Assembly (NCBI GenBank): GCA_934098345.1
Contig: CAKONX010000004.1
Coordinates: 1 to 33,954 of the forward strand
Direction: 5' to 3'
DNA: 33,954 nt
Source of the DNA: an uncultured Bacilli bacterium
GTDB lineage: Bacteria; Bacillota_I; Bacilli_A; RF39; UBA660
Below the pieces are notes generated by a model. It did not search any database and had not been told where the DNA came from. It saw only the letters and a program-made list of their open reading frames with translations. A program made the position numbers and the translations under genes. Of this stretch, positions 24,001 through 31,430 are shown one piece after another. Within the stretch, counting starts at the first letter, position 1. Each line of letters starts with the position of its first letter.

Positions 24001-24692
24001 TATAATTCTTGATTCCTTTTTTTACATTCACGATATATTTTAGATATAGCTCTTTTTTCTATTCTAGATACATAGGACCTTGATATATTTAACTCCTCAG
24101 CTATTTCTTTTTGAGTTAATTCATCTGTATCATACAAGCCATATCTTTTAATAATTATCTCTTTTTCACGAGAATTTAAAATACTTAAATAATCATCTAT
24201 ATTATCTAGATTTTCATTTCTATGAAGGTAATCAACTATATCTTCATCATCGGATTTTATAACATCGATTAAACTAATTTCATTACCTTCTGAATCATGA
24301 CCTATAGCATCATTTAAAGATACATTATTTAAATTCTTTTTATTACTTCTAAAATACATAAGAATTTCGTTTTCAATACAACGAGCAACATAAGTTGTTA
24401 GTTTATTTTTCTTATCAGGTTTGAAAGAATCAATACCTTTTATTAAACCTATAGTACCAATACTAATTAAATCATCATTTATTTTTTCGATTCTTTCAAA
24501 TTTCTTTACTATGTGAGCAACTAATCTTAAATTATGTTCAATAAGTTTACTTCTAGCTTCTTTATTACCATTGTTCATTTCTATAATTAACTTTTCTTCT
24601 TCGTCTTTAGGAATAGGGTTAGGGAAAACATTAATAGAATAAGATCCAGTTGAAAAAGATAACATATTAAGTAAATGAATTAAAAATAACAC
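24000..24692 (-). CDS. sigK: Sporulation sigma factor SigK with pro-sequence
   Basis: RNA polymerase sigma factor for late mother-cell genes of endospore formation. 230 aa from GTG, with AGGTGAT five bases upstream. Region 2 has LIEHNLRLVAHIVKKFE, DLISIGTIGLIKGID and TYVARCIENEILMYFR. A SigK-typical linker reads GNEISLIDVIKS. Region 4 has an HTH, LTQKEIAEELNISRSYVSRI. The N-terminus is hydrophobic and then reads GSYSINVFPNPI, parallel to the VSYVKNNAFPQPL around the processing site of Bacillus subtilis pro-SigK. A Ser17-Tyr18 cleavage by a SpoIVFB-type protease is predicted. The gene is in one piece, with no skin-type interruption. SigE is the nearest alternative, but the SigK-like linker and pro-sequence favour SigK. 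Confidence 0.9.
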   Translation of the reverse strand: MLFLIHLLNMLSFSTGSYSINVFPNPIPKDEEEKLIIEMNNGNKEARSKLIEHNLRLVAHIVKKFERIEKINDDLISIGTIGLIKGIDSFKPDKKNKLTTYVARCIENEILMYFRSNKKNLNNVSLNDAIGHDSEGNEISLIDVIKSDDEDIVDYLHRNENLDNIDDYLSILNSREKEIIIKRYGLYDTDELTQKEIAEELNISRSYVSRIEKRAISKIYRECKKRNQEL

Positions 24693-24755
24693 AAAATATC
24701 ACCTATTAAATTTAATGATTATATGTAAATTAATATGCCTACAAAATGTAAAGAG

Positions 24756-24784
24756 TTTACTAATTAAAATATAATTGATATAAT
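24756..24784 (+). promoter_or_regulatory. Promoter of the YwaF-like gene
   Basis: TTTACT (24756-24761), 17 bp, TATAAT (24779-24784) preceded by TGA. The predicted start (~24791) coincides with the SD TAGGAGA. Confidence 0.75.
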
Positions 24785-24802
24785 TTTTAGTAGGAGAAAA
24801 TT

Positions 24803-25519
24803 ATGAATTTAAAACAATTTTTTTTAAATCAAAGTGATGGTATGCTTATTGAACCATTTAGTATAATGCATTTTATATTGATACTTATAACTCTTATTAT
24901 AATATTATTTATTTACAAAATACGAGATAAAATAAATTTGAAAACTAGTAGAATTATACTTGCAGTAATATTAGTAATTAATCTTATATTAAGAAGAGGA
25001 AGTTTTATATATTATGGTGTCTATGATTACCATAATCATCTTGATATAAATTTTTGCAATTTTACAGCAATGTTAATGTTGATTTACTCATTAACAGGTA
25101 ATAAAAAATTATATAAATATTGTTATTACATGGTTTTTATTGGCCCATTACTATCAATGCTATTTCCTTGTTTAACATTTTCATTAAAGAACTATTCTTT
25201 TTATTCATTTTTAATTTTACATTATGTACTTTTTATATTTAATTTTATTTTTTATTTAAAAGAGGATATAGCATTTTCAAAAGAAAATTTGATTAAAGTT
25301 ATTAAATTTATACTTGGTTATTTTATAGTGATTTATATAATAGATTATCTATTTAAATTTGATTATAATATGATAGATACTTTTATTAATATGGATATCT
25401 TTATAATAAATTATTTAAGAAATTATGGATTAATTATAAGCTACTTAATAATGATAATTGTTATTATGCTTTTATTGTTGCTAGCTAGTTTTATACTTAT
25501 GAAAAAGGATAAGAAATAA
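24803..25519 (+). CDS. YwaF/TMEM164-like membrane protein
   Basis: 238 aa with about seven membrane helices covering nearly the whole chain. The pattern of a first helix beginning FSIMHFILILI, then HLDINFCNFTAMLMLIYSLT, then a helix with FLILHYVLFIFNF fits the TIGR02206/YwaF family, related to eukaryotic TMEM164. TMEM164 has been linked to acyl transfer on ether phospholipids; the bacterial function is not established. SD GTAGGAGA, and a strong promoter directly in front. The C-terminus is MKKDKK followed by TAA, after which the same frame stays open and encodes a lipoprotein-like sequence. Confidence 0.82.
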   Translation: MNLKQFFLNQSDGMLIEPFSIMHFILILITLIIILFIYKIRDKINLKTSRIILAVILVINLILRRGSFIYYGVYDYHNHLDINFCNFTAMLMLIYSLTGNKKLYKYCYYMVFIGPLLSMLFPCLTFSLKNYSFYSFLILHYVLFIFNFIFYLKEDIAFSKENLIKVIKFILGYFIVIYIIDYLFKFDYNMIDTFINMDIFIINYLRNYGLIISYLIMIIVIMLLLLLASFILMKKDKK

Positions 25520-25687
25520 AAAAACATTTTCTTTTTTGTCTTAATGATGTGTATATCAGCATGTTCAACATCAAGTGAATATAATACTTGTTTAAATACA
25601 TGTAAAAATTGTGTAAGTGGTTGTCAAAAAGCATATGCAAATGATAAAGATATATTTAATTCATGTGTAAATGTATGTATAAAATAA
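25520..25687 (+). CDS. Small Cys-rich lipoprotein-like frame with unresolved start
   Basis: Directly behind the TAA of the YwaF-like gene, in the same frame, 55 sense codons encode a signal-peptide-like stretch KNIFFFVLMMCISAC with a lipobox (ISAC). A short mature part follows with Cys in CLNTC-KN-CVSGC and CVNVC, that is three CX3C units. No ATG/GTG/TTG precedes the hydrophobic stretch in this frame; the first ATGs (25544, 25547) fall inside it. An ATT at 25526, readthrough of the TAA, or a nonsense change in an older lipoprotein gene (MKKDKK-stop-KNIFFF) would each explain this. A terminator overlaps its stop codon exactly as at real genes here, which favours a functional or recently functional gene. 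Confidence 0.45.
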   Translation, partial: KNIFFFVLMMCISACSTSSEYNTCLNTCKNCVSGCQKAYANDKDIFNSCVNVCIK

Positions 25688-25717
25688 AAAAGTAATAGAG
25701 TAATATATTATTTTTTT
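25686..25717 (+). terminator. AT-only terminator-like hairpin after the Cys-rich frame
   Basis: AAAAAAGTAATA (25686-25697) pairs with TATTATTTTTTT (25706-25717), 12 bp with one G-U pair and an 8-base loop. The T-run is part of the stem. It begins within the TAA of the small ORF. Confidence 0.5.
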
Positions 25718-25719
25718 GA

Positions 25720-25748
25720 TTGATAAAATAAAAATAATAATTTATAAT
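25720..25748 (+). promoter_or_regulatory. Promoter of the 25767 gene
   Basis: TTGATA (25720-25725), 17 bp, TATAAT (25743-25748). The predicted start (~25755) coincides with the SD AGGTGA, for a leader of about 12 nt. Confidence 0.75.
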
Positions 25749-25766
25749 TTAAGAAGGTGATTGCGT

Positions 25767-27203
25767 GTGAAAAAAATAAATAAGTTTTTATTGTTAATTT
25801 TTACTATTTGTTTATTTAGTATCAATGATGTTCAAGCAGGAGGAAAAAATGACGATGAACCTGCACCAGATAAATTGGCTACTTGTAAATATACAACAAA
25901 AGCAGGTGGGTTTGATGTAAGTTTTGAAATAAGTTTAAATGCAGATGGAACAATTACGAGAAGCCCTGATTCTGGAGGATTAATTGAAAATGCTAATAAA
26001 TATGCTTACTATCCAAAGAGTTTTAACGAAGAATTTAAAAATGTAATTTATCAAGGAGAAAAAGTTGCAAAAAATTGTCCAACAGTATATGTGTGTGATG
26101 GTGATCAACAATTTGGTATATATCCAAATGGAGTTAGTTGTGCAGCAGGTGATTCAGCAAGAGGTGTAAGTGGAAGTTTAACTTATGTAAGTAGTAGTGT
26201 TGAGCAATCAACAAATGAAAAAAAAGTTTATTGTACTAAAAGAAAGACTCTTAGAAATTCAAGTGCATTTGATGCTAAAATAGAATTTTTTAAAGATGTT
26301 GATGGAAAAAATAAATTTTCAGTTTATAAAGTATTTAAAAAAGATGGAACAGAAGTCCTAATGGGAACTACTGAACCATCTGGTATTGTAATGATAGAAT
26401 CATTTAGTATTAGATTAGCTGATAATTATGGTGCATATTTTTCGGATAAGTGTAATTCAACAAAAATGTATTTTAGAACAACAGATGCAACGAATTTATA
26501 TGTTCAAAGAGATAAACCAGATGATGTTGAAAATGGTTCTTATGCTGTAACAGAAACTGGAAAAGATTCAGGAAAAGATTTAGATGAGAATAAAAAGAAT
26601 AAAACTACAACTAAAAAGGCTGCTACAGATTCATCTTTATATACTGGTTGTCCTTTAGGAAAAGATGTAACAAAAGACTTATATGGTGCATTAAAAATAT
26701 TTAAAATAGTAGCACCACTTCTAGTAATAGGATTTACAGTATTAGAATTTGTACAAGCATTAGCAAAAGGAGATATAACAGCAGAATTAAAAAAATTATC
26801 TCAAAGATTATTAAAAAGATGCATATTTGCGGTGGTACTATTCTTTTTACCAGTATTAGTAAATCAAGTAATGCAATTAGCAAACGTATGGGATGAGAAT
26901 GGAACATGTGATTTCAGTAATTCAGTAGAAGTAAAACCAGATGATCCAAGAACAGAAGATGAAAGAAGAGTAACAAGTTGTGCAGGGCACTCAGATTCAA
27001 CATCATGTAACAATGATACAACAAATAAATGTAAGTGGAGTTATTCAGGAAACTTCTGTGAAGCTGAAGTAATCAAGAGTGATGATGAAAATAGAATAAC
27101 AAGCTGTGGAGGACATTCAGACTTAACATCATGTAATGGAGATACAACAAATAATTGTAAGTGGAACTACACAGGAAACTTCTGCGAATATAAAAAGCAA
27201 TAG
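25767..27203 (+). CDS. Secreted/membrane protein: two-TM TrbC/VirB2-like segment plus Cys-rich repeats
   Basis: 478 aa from GTG 25767 (AGGTGA six bases upstream; the TTG at 25761 touches the SD). Signal peptide (1-24, ending VQA). A beta-rich extracellular region with many Cys follows (about 25-265), then a Lys/Thr linker. Next comes a two-helix unit (about 305-375) beginning LYGALKIFKIVAPLLVIGF and continuing RCIFAVVLFFLPVLVNQVM. This recalls TrbC/VirB2-type pilins and similar proteins seen across gut Bacilli. The tail has two near-identical 30-residue repeats, each with four Cys: TSC-GHSD-TSCN-DTTN-CKW-Y-GNFCE. The spacing resembles PSI/plexin-like small disulfide domains. No secretion-system partner lies nearby. 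The function is unknown; surface display is likely. Confidence 0.85.
   Translation: MKKINKFLLLIFTICLFSINDVQAGGKNDDEPAPDKLATCKYTTKAGGFDVSFEISLNADGTITRSPDSGGLIENANKYAYYPKSFNEEFKNVIYQGEKVAKNCPTVYVCDGDQQFGIYPNGVSCAAGDSARGVSGSLTYVSSSVEQSTNEKKVYCTKRKTLRNSSAFDAKIEFFKDVDGKNKFSVYKVFKKDGTEVLMGTTEPSGIVMIESFSIRLADNYGAYFSDKCNSTKMYFRTTDATNLYVQRDKPDDVENGSYAVTETGKDSGKDLDENKKNKTTTKKAATDSSLYTGCPLGKDVTKDLYGALKIFKIVAPLLVIGFTVLEFVQALAKGDITAELKKLSQRLLKRCIFAVVLFFLPVLVNQVMQLANVWDENGTCDFSNSVEVKPDDPRTEDERRVTSCAGHSDSTSCNNDTTNKCKWSYSGNFCEAEVIKSDDENRITSCGGHSDLTSCNGDTTNNCKWNYTGNFCEYKKQ
26971..27062 (+). repeat. Cys-rich repeat unit 1
   Basis: A 92-base unit starting TAACAAG, 126 bases (42 codons) before unit 2. It encodes a module with four Cys and a Trp. 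Confidence 0.85.
27097..27188 (+). repeat. Cys-rich repeat unit 2
   Basis: Second copy of the 92-base unit. It differs mainly at synonymous and a few loop positions, which suggests duplication followed by selection on the protein. Confidence 0.85.
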
Positions 27204-27223
27204 AAAGTCTATTGTTTTTTTTT
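27198..27223 (+). terminator. Terminator of the 25767 gene, stop codon in stem
   Basis: CAATAGA-AAG-TCTATTG (7-bp stem) followed by nine T. The stop TAG (27201-27203) is inside the left arm. Confidence 0.9.
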
Positions 27224-27264
27224 GCTTATTTTTATGATAAAATATTATCTATAAGGTGGTTTTT

Positions 27265-27789
27265 ATGATAGATAAATTTGTACCCGATAAATACTTTAAA
27301 AGTATATATGATATAAATTATGAGACTTTAAAAAAAACAGGAATAAAATGTTTGATTTTTGATGTTGCCAATACTCTTATGCCAGAAAGTGCAACAAAAC
27401 CAAATAAAAAAGTAAAAGACTTATTTGAAGACTTAAAAGATATGGGGTTTAAAATAATTTTAATGAGCAACAGTGTTAAAAAAAATGTAGAATCTTTTAA
27501 AGAAGAACTATGTGTTGATTCAGCATATCTTTCATTTAAACCTTTTAAATTTAAATATAAAAAAATAATTAAATTATTTAATTTTAAACCATCAGAAATA
27601 GCTTGCATTGGAGATCAAATTTTATATGATATATATGGAGCAAATAAAATGGACTTTACTTCAATACTTGTAAATCCAATAAGTATAGACGAATATGCAG
27701 TAAGTAAATTAAATCGTAAATTTGAAAATCTTATTACATCAAAAATAACAAAAAAAGACTTATTTAAAAAAGGAAGATATTATGAATAA
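27265..27789 (+). CDS. yqeG: YqeG-family HAD hydrolase with altered active site
   Basis: 174 aa from ATG 27265 (AAGGTGG five bases upstream). HAD-fold class III-A phosphatase of the YqeG type. The nucleophile motif reads IFDVANTL: Asp33 is kept, but the second Asp of DxDNT (normally the general acid/base) is Ala35, a one-base change from Asp. Later motifs are present: ILMSNSVKK (motif II Ser), a Lys at KYKKIIK, and CIGDQILYDIYGA (motif III/IV). It is followed by yqeH with an 8-base overlap, the same order as in Bacillus. The family is tied to ribosome assembly or a related phosphatase step. Whether this copy is catalytic is doubtful. Confidence 0.9.
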   Translation: MIDKFVPDKYFKSIYDINYETLKKTGIKCLIFDVANTLMPESATKPNKKVKDLFEDLKDMGFKIILMSNSVKKNVESFKEELCVDSAYLSFKPFKFKYKKIIKLFNFKPSEIACIGDQILYDIYGANKMDFTSILVNPISIDEYAVSKLNRKFENLITSKITKKDLFKKGRYYE

Positions 27790-28774
27790 AATATGTTTTG
27801 GTTGTGGAGCTAAATTACAATCTGTTGATAAAGAAAAAATAGGTTATATACCAGAAAATAAATTAGATAACTCTTCATATTGTATGCGTTGCTTTAGAAT
27901 GATTCATTATGGAGAACAAGTAGTTGTAAATACTCCAAAAGATAAAAAAGAAATAGTTAATAAAATTAATAAAGATAATAAATTTGTTATATTTTTAGTA
28001 GATTTCTTAAATATAAATAAAGATATAATGGACTTTTATAAAAGTATAAAAAAAGAAAAACTATTAGTCATTAATAAATGCGAACTTATTCCTAAACATG
28101 TAAAAAAAGAAAACTTTAGAAAATATATTAAAGAAGAATATGGAATAAATGGTGAAATTAAGCTTAAAGGTGGAACTATTACTCATGGAGCAAAATCCAT
28201 ACTTAACTATTTAGGAAAAAATAATATTAAAGAAACATATGTAGTAGGTATCACTAATGCAGGTAAAAGTACTTTAATAAATGATTTGATTAAAGAAACT
28301 AATACGGATGTTTCCACAATAACAGTTAATAATAAAAAGAATACGACTATTGATTTTATACGTGTTAAATTAAAAAATGAAATGACTCTTATTGATTCAC
28401 CGGGAATTGTATTTGATGACTTTATTAGTAATGATGTTGTAGATAAAAACATTGAAGCAATTACTTTTAATATGAAAGAAAATGAAACTCTAAGTATTTT
28501 TGATAATAAATTTTATATTAAAGTAACTAAACCAACTAGTTTAACAATTTATACTAATGTAGTGGCAAGAAAAATTGCTCATAAAGTATTTAAAAAAGAA
28601 CTGGAATTAAATAATAATTTAAAATTAAAAAGCAGTAGTGATATTGTTTTAAAAGGATTAGGTTTCATATCTGTAAAAAATGAAACTGATATTGAAACTA
28701 ATATAGATTCTAAATATATTGAAGTTAGAAATAGTATGTTTGGGAGGGTATATGAAAATTCAAGTAATGAGTGA
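27782..28774 (+). CDS. yqeH: YqeH circularly permuted GTPase, 30S ribosome assembly
   Basis: 330 aa. N-terminal zinc finger CFGCGAKLQ...YCMRCFRM (about 5-39). The permuted GTPase domain then has G4 NKCELIP before G1 GITNAGKSTLIN (about 157-168) and G3 DSPGI. The C-terminal domain has a beta-rich part and a strand GLGFISVK. YqeH is needed for small-subunit maturation in Bacillus. The G4 reads NKCE instead of NKxD, a mild variant that might loosen guanine specificity. It is coupled to yqeG upstream, and mutL starts within its last codons. Confidence 0.94.
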   Translation: MNKICFGCGAKLQSVDKEKIGYIPENKLDNSSYCMRCFRMIHYGEQVVVNTPKDKKEIVNKINKDNKFVIFLVDFLNINKDIMDFYKSIKKEKLLVINKCELIPKHVKKENFRKYIKEEYGINGEIKLKGGTITHGAKSILNYLGKNNIKETYVVGITNAGKSTLINDLIKETNTDVSTITVNNKKNTTIDFIRVKLKNEMTLIDSPGIVFDDFISNDVVDKNIEAITFNMKENETLSIFDNKFYIKVTKPTSLTIYTNVVARKIAHKVFKKELELNNNLKLKSSSDIVLKGLGFISVKNETDIETNIDSKYIEVRNSMFGRVYENSSNE

Positions 28775-30527
28775 TGATTTAGCTAATAAAATAGCTGCTG
28801 GAGAAGTTGTTGAAAGAATTTCTTCAGTAGTTAAAGAATTAGTTGAAAATAGTATTGATGCTAAAAGTAAAACGATAATTGTTAATTTAAAAGAAAGTGG
28901 AACTAAATCAATACAAGTTATGGATGACGGAGTAGGAATGGATCATGATGATGCTTTACTTTCTTTTAAAAGACATGCTACAAGTAAAATAAAAAAAGAA
29001 GACGATTTATTTTTTATTTCTACATTAGGATTTAGAGGTGAAGCTTTACCTAGTATAGCATCAGTTTCTAAAGTTGATTTATATACTTCTACAGGGAGTG
29101 TTGGAACTCATATTCAAATTAATGGTGGTAAATTAGAAATAGATGAATCATCTCCTGCTAAAAAAGGAACTTCAATTGAAGTAAAAGATTTATTTTATAA
29201 TACACCAGCTAGATTAAAATATTTAAAAAGTGATGTAACTGAACTTTCTAATGTAACAACATATATTGAAAAACTTGCATTGAGTCATCCAAATATTTCA
29301 TTTACTTTAACTAATAATGATAAAAGAATTGTATTTACTTCTGGAAGTGATGATTTACTAAAAACTATTCATGAAATATATGGTTTTCAAGTCAGCAGGG
29401 AAATGATTGAAATAAATGCTAGTAATGATGATTATGATATCTCAGGATATATTTGTAAACCAAGTGTTTTAAAAAGTAATAGAAATCATATGACTACTAT
29501 TGTAAATGGAAGATGTGTAAAAAATATAGAGGTTAATGCAGCTATAAATGATGGATATCATACCTTTAAACCAGATATAAAATATCCAGTAGTTGTAATT
29601 AATATAGATACAGATCCAACTTTAATAGATGTTAATATCCATCCAACTAAGCAAGATATTAAATTTTCAAAAATTGAAGGTTTAAAAGAATTACTTACTA
29701 AAACTGTTAATTCAGCATTAAAAAAAGCTTTACTTATTCCTAAAATCGAAGTTAGTGATTATCAAGACTTTAATGAATATCCGGTTATGGCTGATGTCGA
29801 AAATGTGCAAATGGAAGAAATACAACTTGATTTTAAAACTTCAATTCCAAAATCTGAAGTACCAAAGACAGATTATGAAGAAATAAAAGAAGTTGTTAAA
29901 GAAGTTAGTCGTGAAGACATTAAAGAAAATGAAATAATAAAAAAAGAAGAACTTTATGCAGTTGGTATCGCTTTAGGAACATATATAATTGCTCAAAATG
30001 AAAAAGGAATGTATTTAATAGATCAACATGCTGCTCAAGAAAGAATCAATTATGAAAAAGTATTAAATGCCTTAAAAAATCAAAATATTTATACAACTCC
30101 TTTATTACTTCCAATTCCAATTGAACTTACAACTTCAGAATTTTTAAAATTAAAAGAGAATATGAATATATTAAATGATTTAGGATTTAAAATAGAAGAA
30201 TTTGGAATTAATACATTTATAGTTAAAAAACATCCAACTTGGTTAATAAATGGATATGAAGTTGAAAGCATAAGACGTATTTTTGATATTATAATTGAAG
30301 GCAAAGACTTATTTGATAGAGTTAAGTTTCATGATCATATTGCAGCTACTATGGCATGTAAGATGAGTGTTAAAGGTAATGAAGCAATTACTCTAGAACA
30401 GGCTCAAAAATTACTTGATGATTTAGTATTATGTAATAATCCATATAACTGTCCTCATGGAAGACCAACAATTATAACTTTTACAAGATATGAATTAGAA
30501 AGAATGTTTAAAAGAATTATGAATTAG
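28752..30527 (+). CDS. mutL: DNA mismatch repair protein MutL (endonuclease type)
   Basis: 591 aa from ATG 28752, which gives the standard MutL N-terminus (MKIQVMSDDLANKIAAGEVV) behind GGGAGGG; an in-frame start 33 bases upstream is rejected. GHKL ATPase motifs: ENSIDA, MDDGVGM, FKRHATSKI, LGFRGEALPSI. The C-terminal dimer/endonuclease domain has DQHAAQERINYE, ACKMSVKGNEA and CPHGRPT, the metal-binding nuclease set found in bacteria without MutH. No mutS is in the window, although it often precedes mutL. Here mutL follows ribosome-assembly genes and overlaps yqeH by 23 bases. Confidence 0.97.
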   Translation: MKIQVMSDDLANKIAAGEVVERISSVVKELVENSIDAKSKTIIVNLKESGTKSIQVMDDGVGMDHDDALLSFKRHATSKIKKEDDLFFISTLGFRGEALPSIASVSKVDLYTSTGSVGTHIQINGGKLEIDESSPAKKGTSIEVKDLFYNTPARLKYLKSDVTELSNVTTYIEKLALSHPNISFTLTNNDKRIVFTSGSDDLLKTIHEIYGFQVSREMIEINASNDDYDISGYICKPSVLKSNRNHMTTIVNGRCVKNIEVNAAINDGYHTFKPDIKYPVVVINIDTDPTLIDVNIHPTKQDIKFSKIEGLKELLTKTVNSALKKALLIPKIEVSDYQDFNEYPVMADVENVQMEEIQLDFKTSIPKSEVPKTDYEEIKEVVKEVSREDIKENEIIKKEELYAVGIALGTYIIAQNEKGMYLIDQHAAQERINYEKVLNALKNQNIYTTPLLLPIPIELTTSEFLKLKENMNILNDLGFKIEEFGINTFIVKKHPTWLINGYEVESIRRIFDIIIEGKDLFDRVKFHDHIAATMACKMSVKGNEAITLEQAQKLLDDLVLCNNPYNCPHGRPTIITFTRYELERMFKRIMN

Positions 30528-30535
30528 GAGATATT

Positions 30536-31369
30536 ATGAAGAAAAAAATACTTATCAGAATTATTATTATACTTGTTTTAGTTTCTTCTATATTTATCAT
30601 TTTTACTCTTGGTAAAAAAGAAGAAAAAACAGATACTCCTGTCACTAGTGACATAACTACAACAACAGAAACAAGTGAAATAACTGAAGTGACAACTGAG
30701 ATTACAACTTTAATTACTGAAAAACCAACAACAGTAACGACTAAGAAAACTACTAGTAAAAAAGCAACTACAACACTTGATTATAAAACTATTAAAGAAA
30801 CTCAAAGTGAAGAAACTACAAAATATGGTACTGTAATTAAAGAAAATTATGAGATAACTTATAAAGTATATAATGATGGAAGAAAAGAAGAAAAATCAAG
30901 AAAAAAGAAAAAAACTACAATTGATTCTACAAACTTTAAAGCAACAACAAATGAATTAAAAGAAGAAGCAGAATCTGTAAGTAATTCAAATAAAAGTACA
31001 TATAATGAAATGCTATCATACGTTAATGGTTATAGAAGCGAGGTTAATGTATCTCCATTATCTATTGATGATGATCTTAATTTAGCTGCAACTATACGTG
31101 CTATAGAAATGGCTTATTCTAAAAAATTTTCTCATTTTCGACCAGATGGAAATATGTGCTATAGTATTGCCGAAGACTTAAGCCTTAATGTTAACTCCAT
31201 GGGAGAAAATATAGCATATGGTCAAAAAACAGCTGCTGGTGTAAGTGAAGTATGGAGAAATTCAGATGGTCATTATGGAAATATGATAAATACGATGTTT
31301 ACAAGAGTAGGATTTGGTAAATACACTTTAAATGGAAAAACTTATTGGGTTCAAATATTCGCCGGTTAA
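30536..31369 (+). CDS. Membrane-anchored CAP/SCP-domain protein
   Basis: 277 aa. N-terminal membrane anchor or uncleaved signal (about 4-26), a long Thr/Glu-rich linker (about 35-95) likely to span the wall, a basic stretch (110-125) and a C-terminal CAP domain (about 160-277). CAP motifs are present: MLSYVNGYRSEVN, FSHFRPDG, MGENIAYG, EVWRNSDGHYGNM and YWVQIFAG, with the two His and Glu of the CAP cavity. Bacterial CAP proteins (YkwD-like) are exported; their activity is mostly unknown. 8 bases behind mutL. A weak terminator follows. Confidence 0.92.
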   Translation: MKKKILIRIIIILVLVSSIFIIFTLGKKEEKTDTPVTSDITTTTETSEITEVTTEITTLITEKPTTVTTKKTTSKKATTTLDYKTIKETQSEETTKYGTVIKENYEITYKVYNDGRKEEKSRKKKKTTIDSTNFKATTNELKEEAESVSNSNKSTYNEMLSYVNGYRSEVNVSPLSIDDDLNLAATIRAIEMAYSKKFSHFRPDGNMCYSIAEDLSLNVNSMGENIAYGQKTAAGVSEVWRNSDGHYGNMINTMFTRVGFGKYTLNGKTYWVQIFAG

Positions 31370-31384
31370 AATTTGCTTTTTTTT
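31352..31384 (+). terminator. Weak terminator of the yqeG-yqeH-mutL-CAP operon
   Basis: CAAAT (31352-31356) pairs with ATTTG (31371-31375), extendable past one mismatch, followed by C and eight T. The stop TAA (31367-31369) lies between the arms, and the right arm overlaps the next -35. Confidence 0.45.
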
Positions 31385-31401
31385 AAATCTTGTTATATAA
31401 T
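31373..31401 (+). promoter_or_regulatory. Promoter of the 31431 gene
   Basis: TTGCTT (31373-31378), 17 bp, TATAAT (31396-31401). The -35 is part of the preceding terminator. Confidence 0.7.
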
Positions 31402-31430
31402 AAAGCACATTTAAACAAAGGGGTGTTTTA

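Noticed and set aside
24000..24692. Ordinary SigE or housekeeping sigma factor
   Set aside because: The length, SigK-like N-terminal pro-sequence and the GNEISLIDVIKS linker match SigK better, and the long N-terminal regions of SigA are absent.
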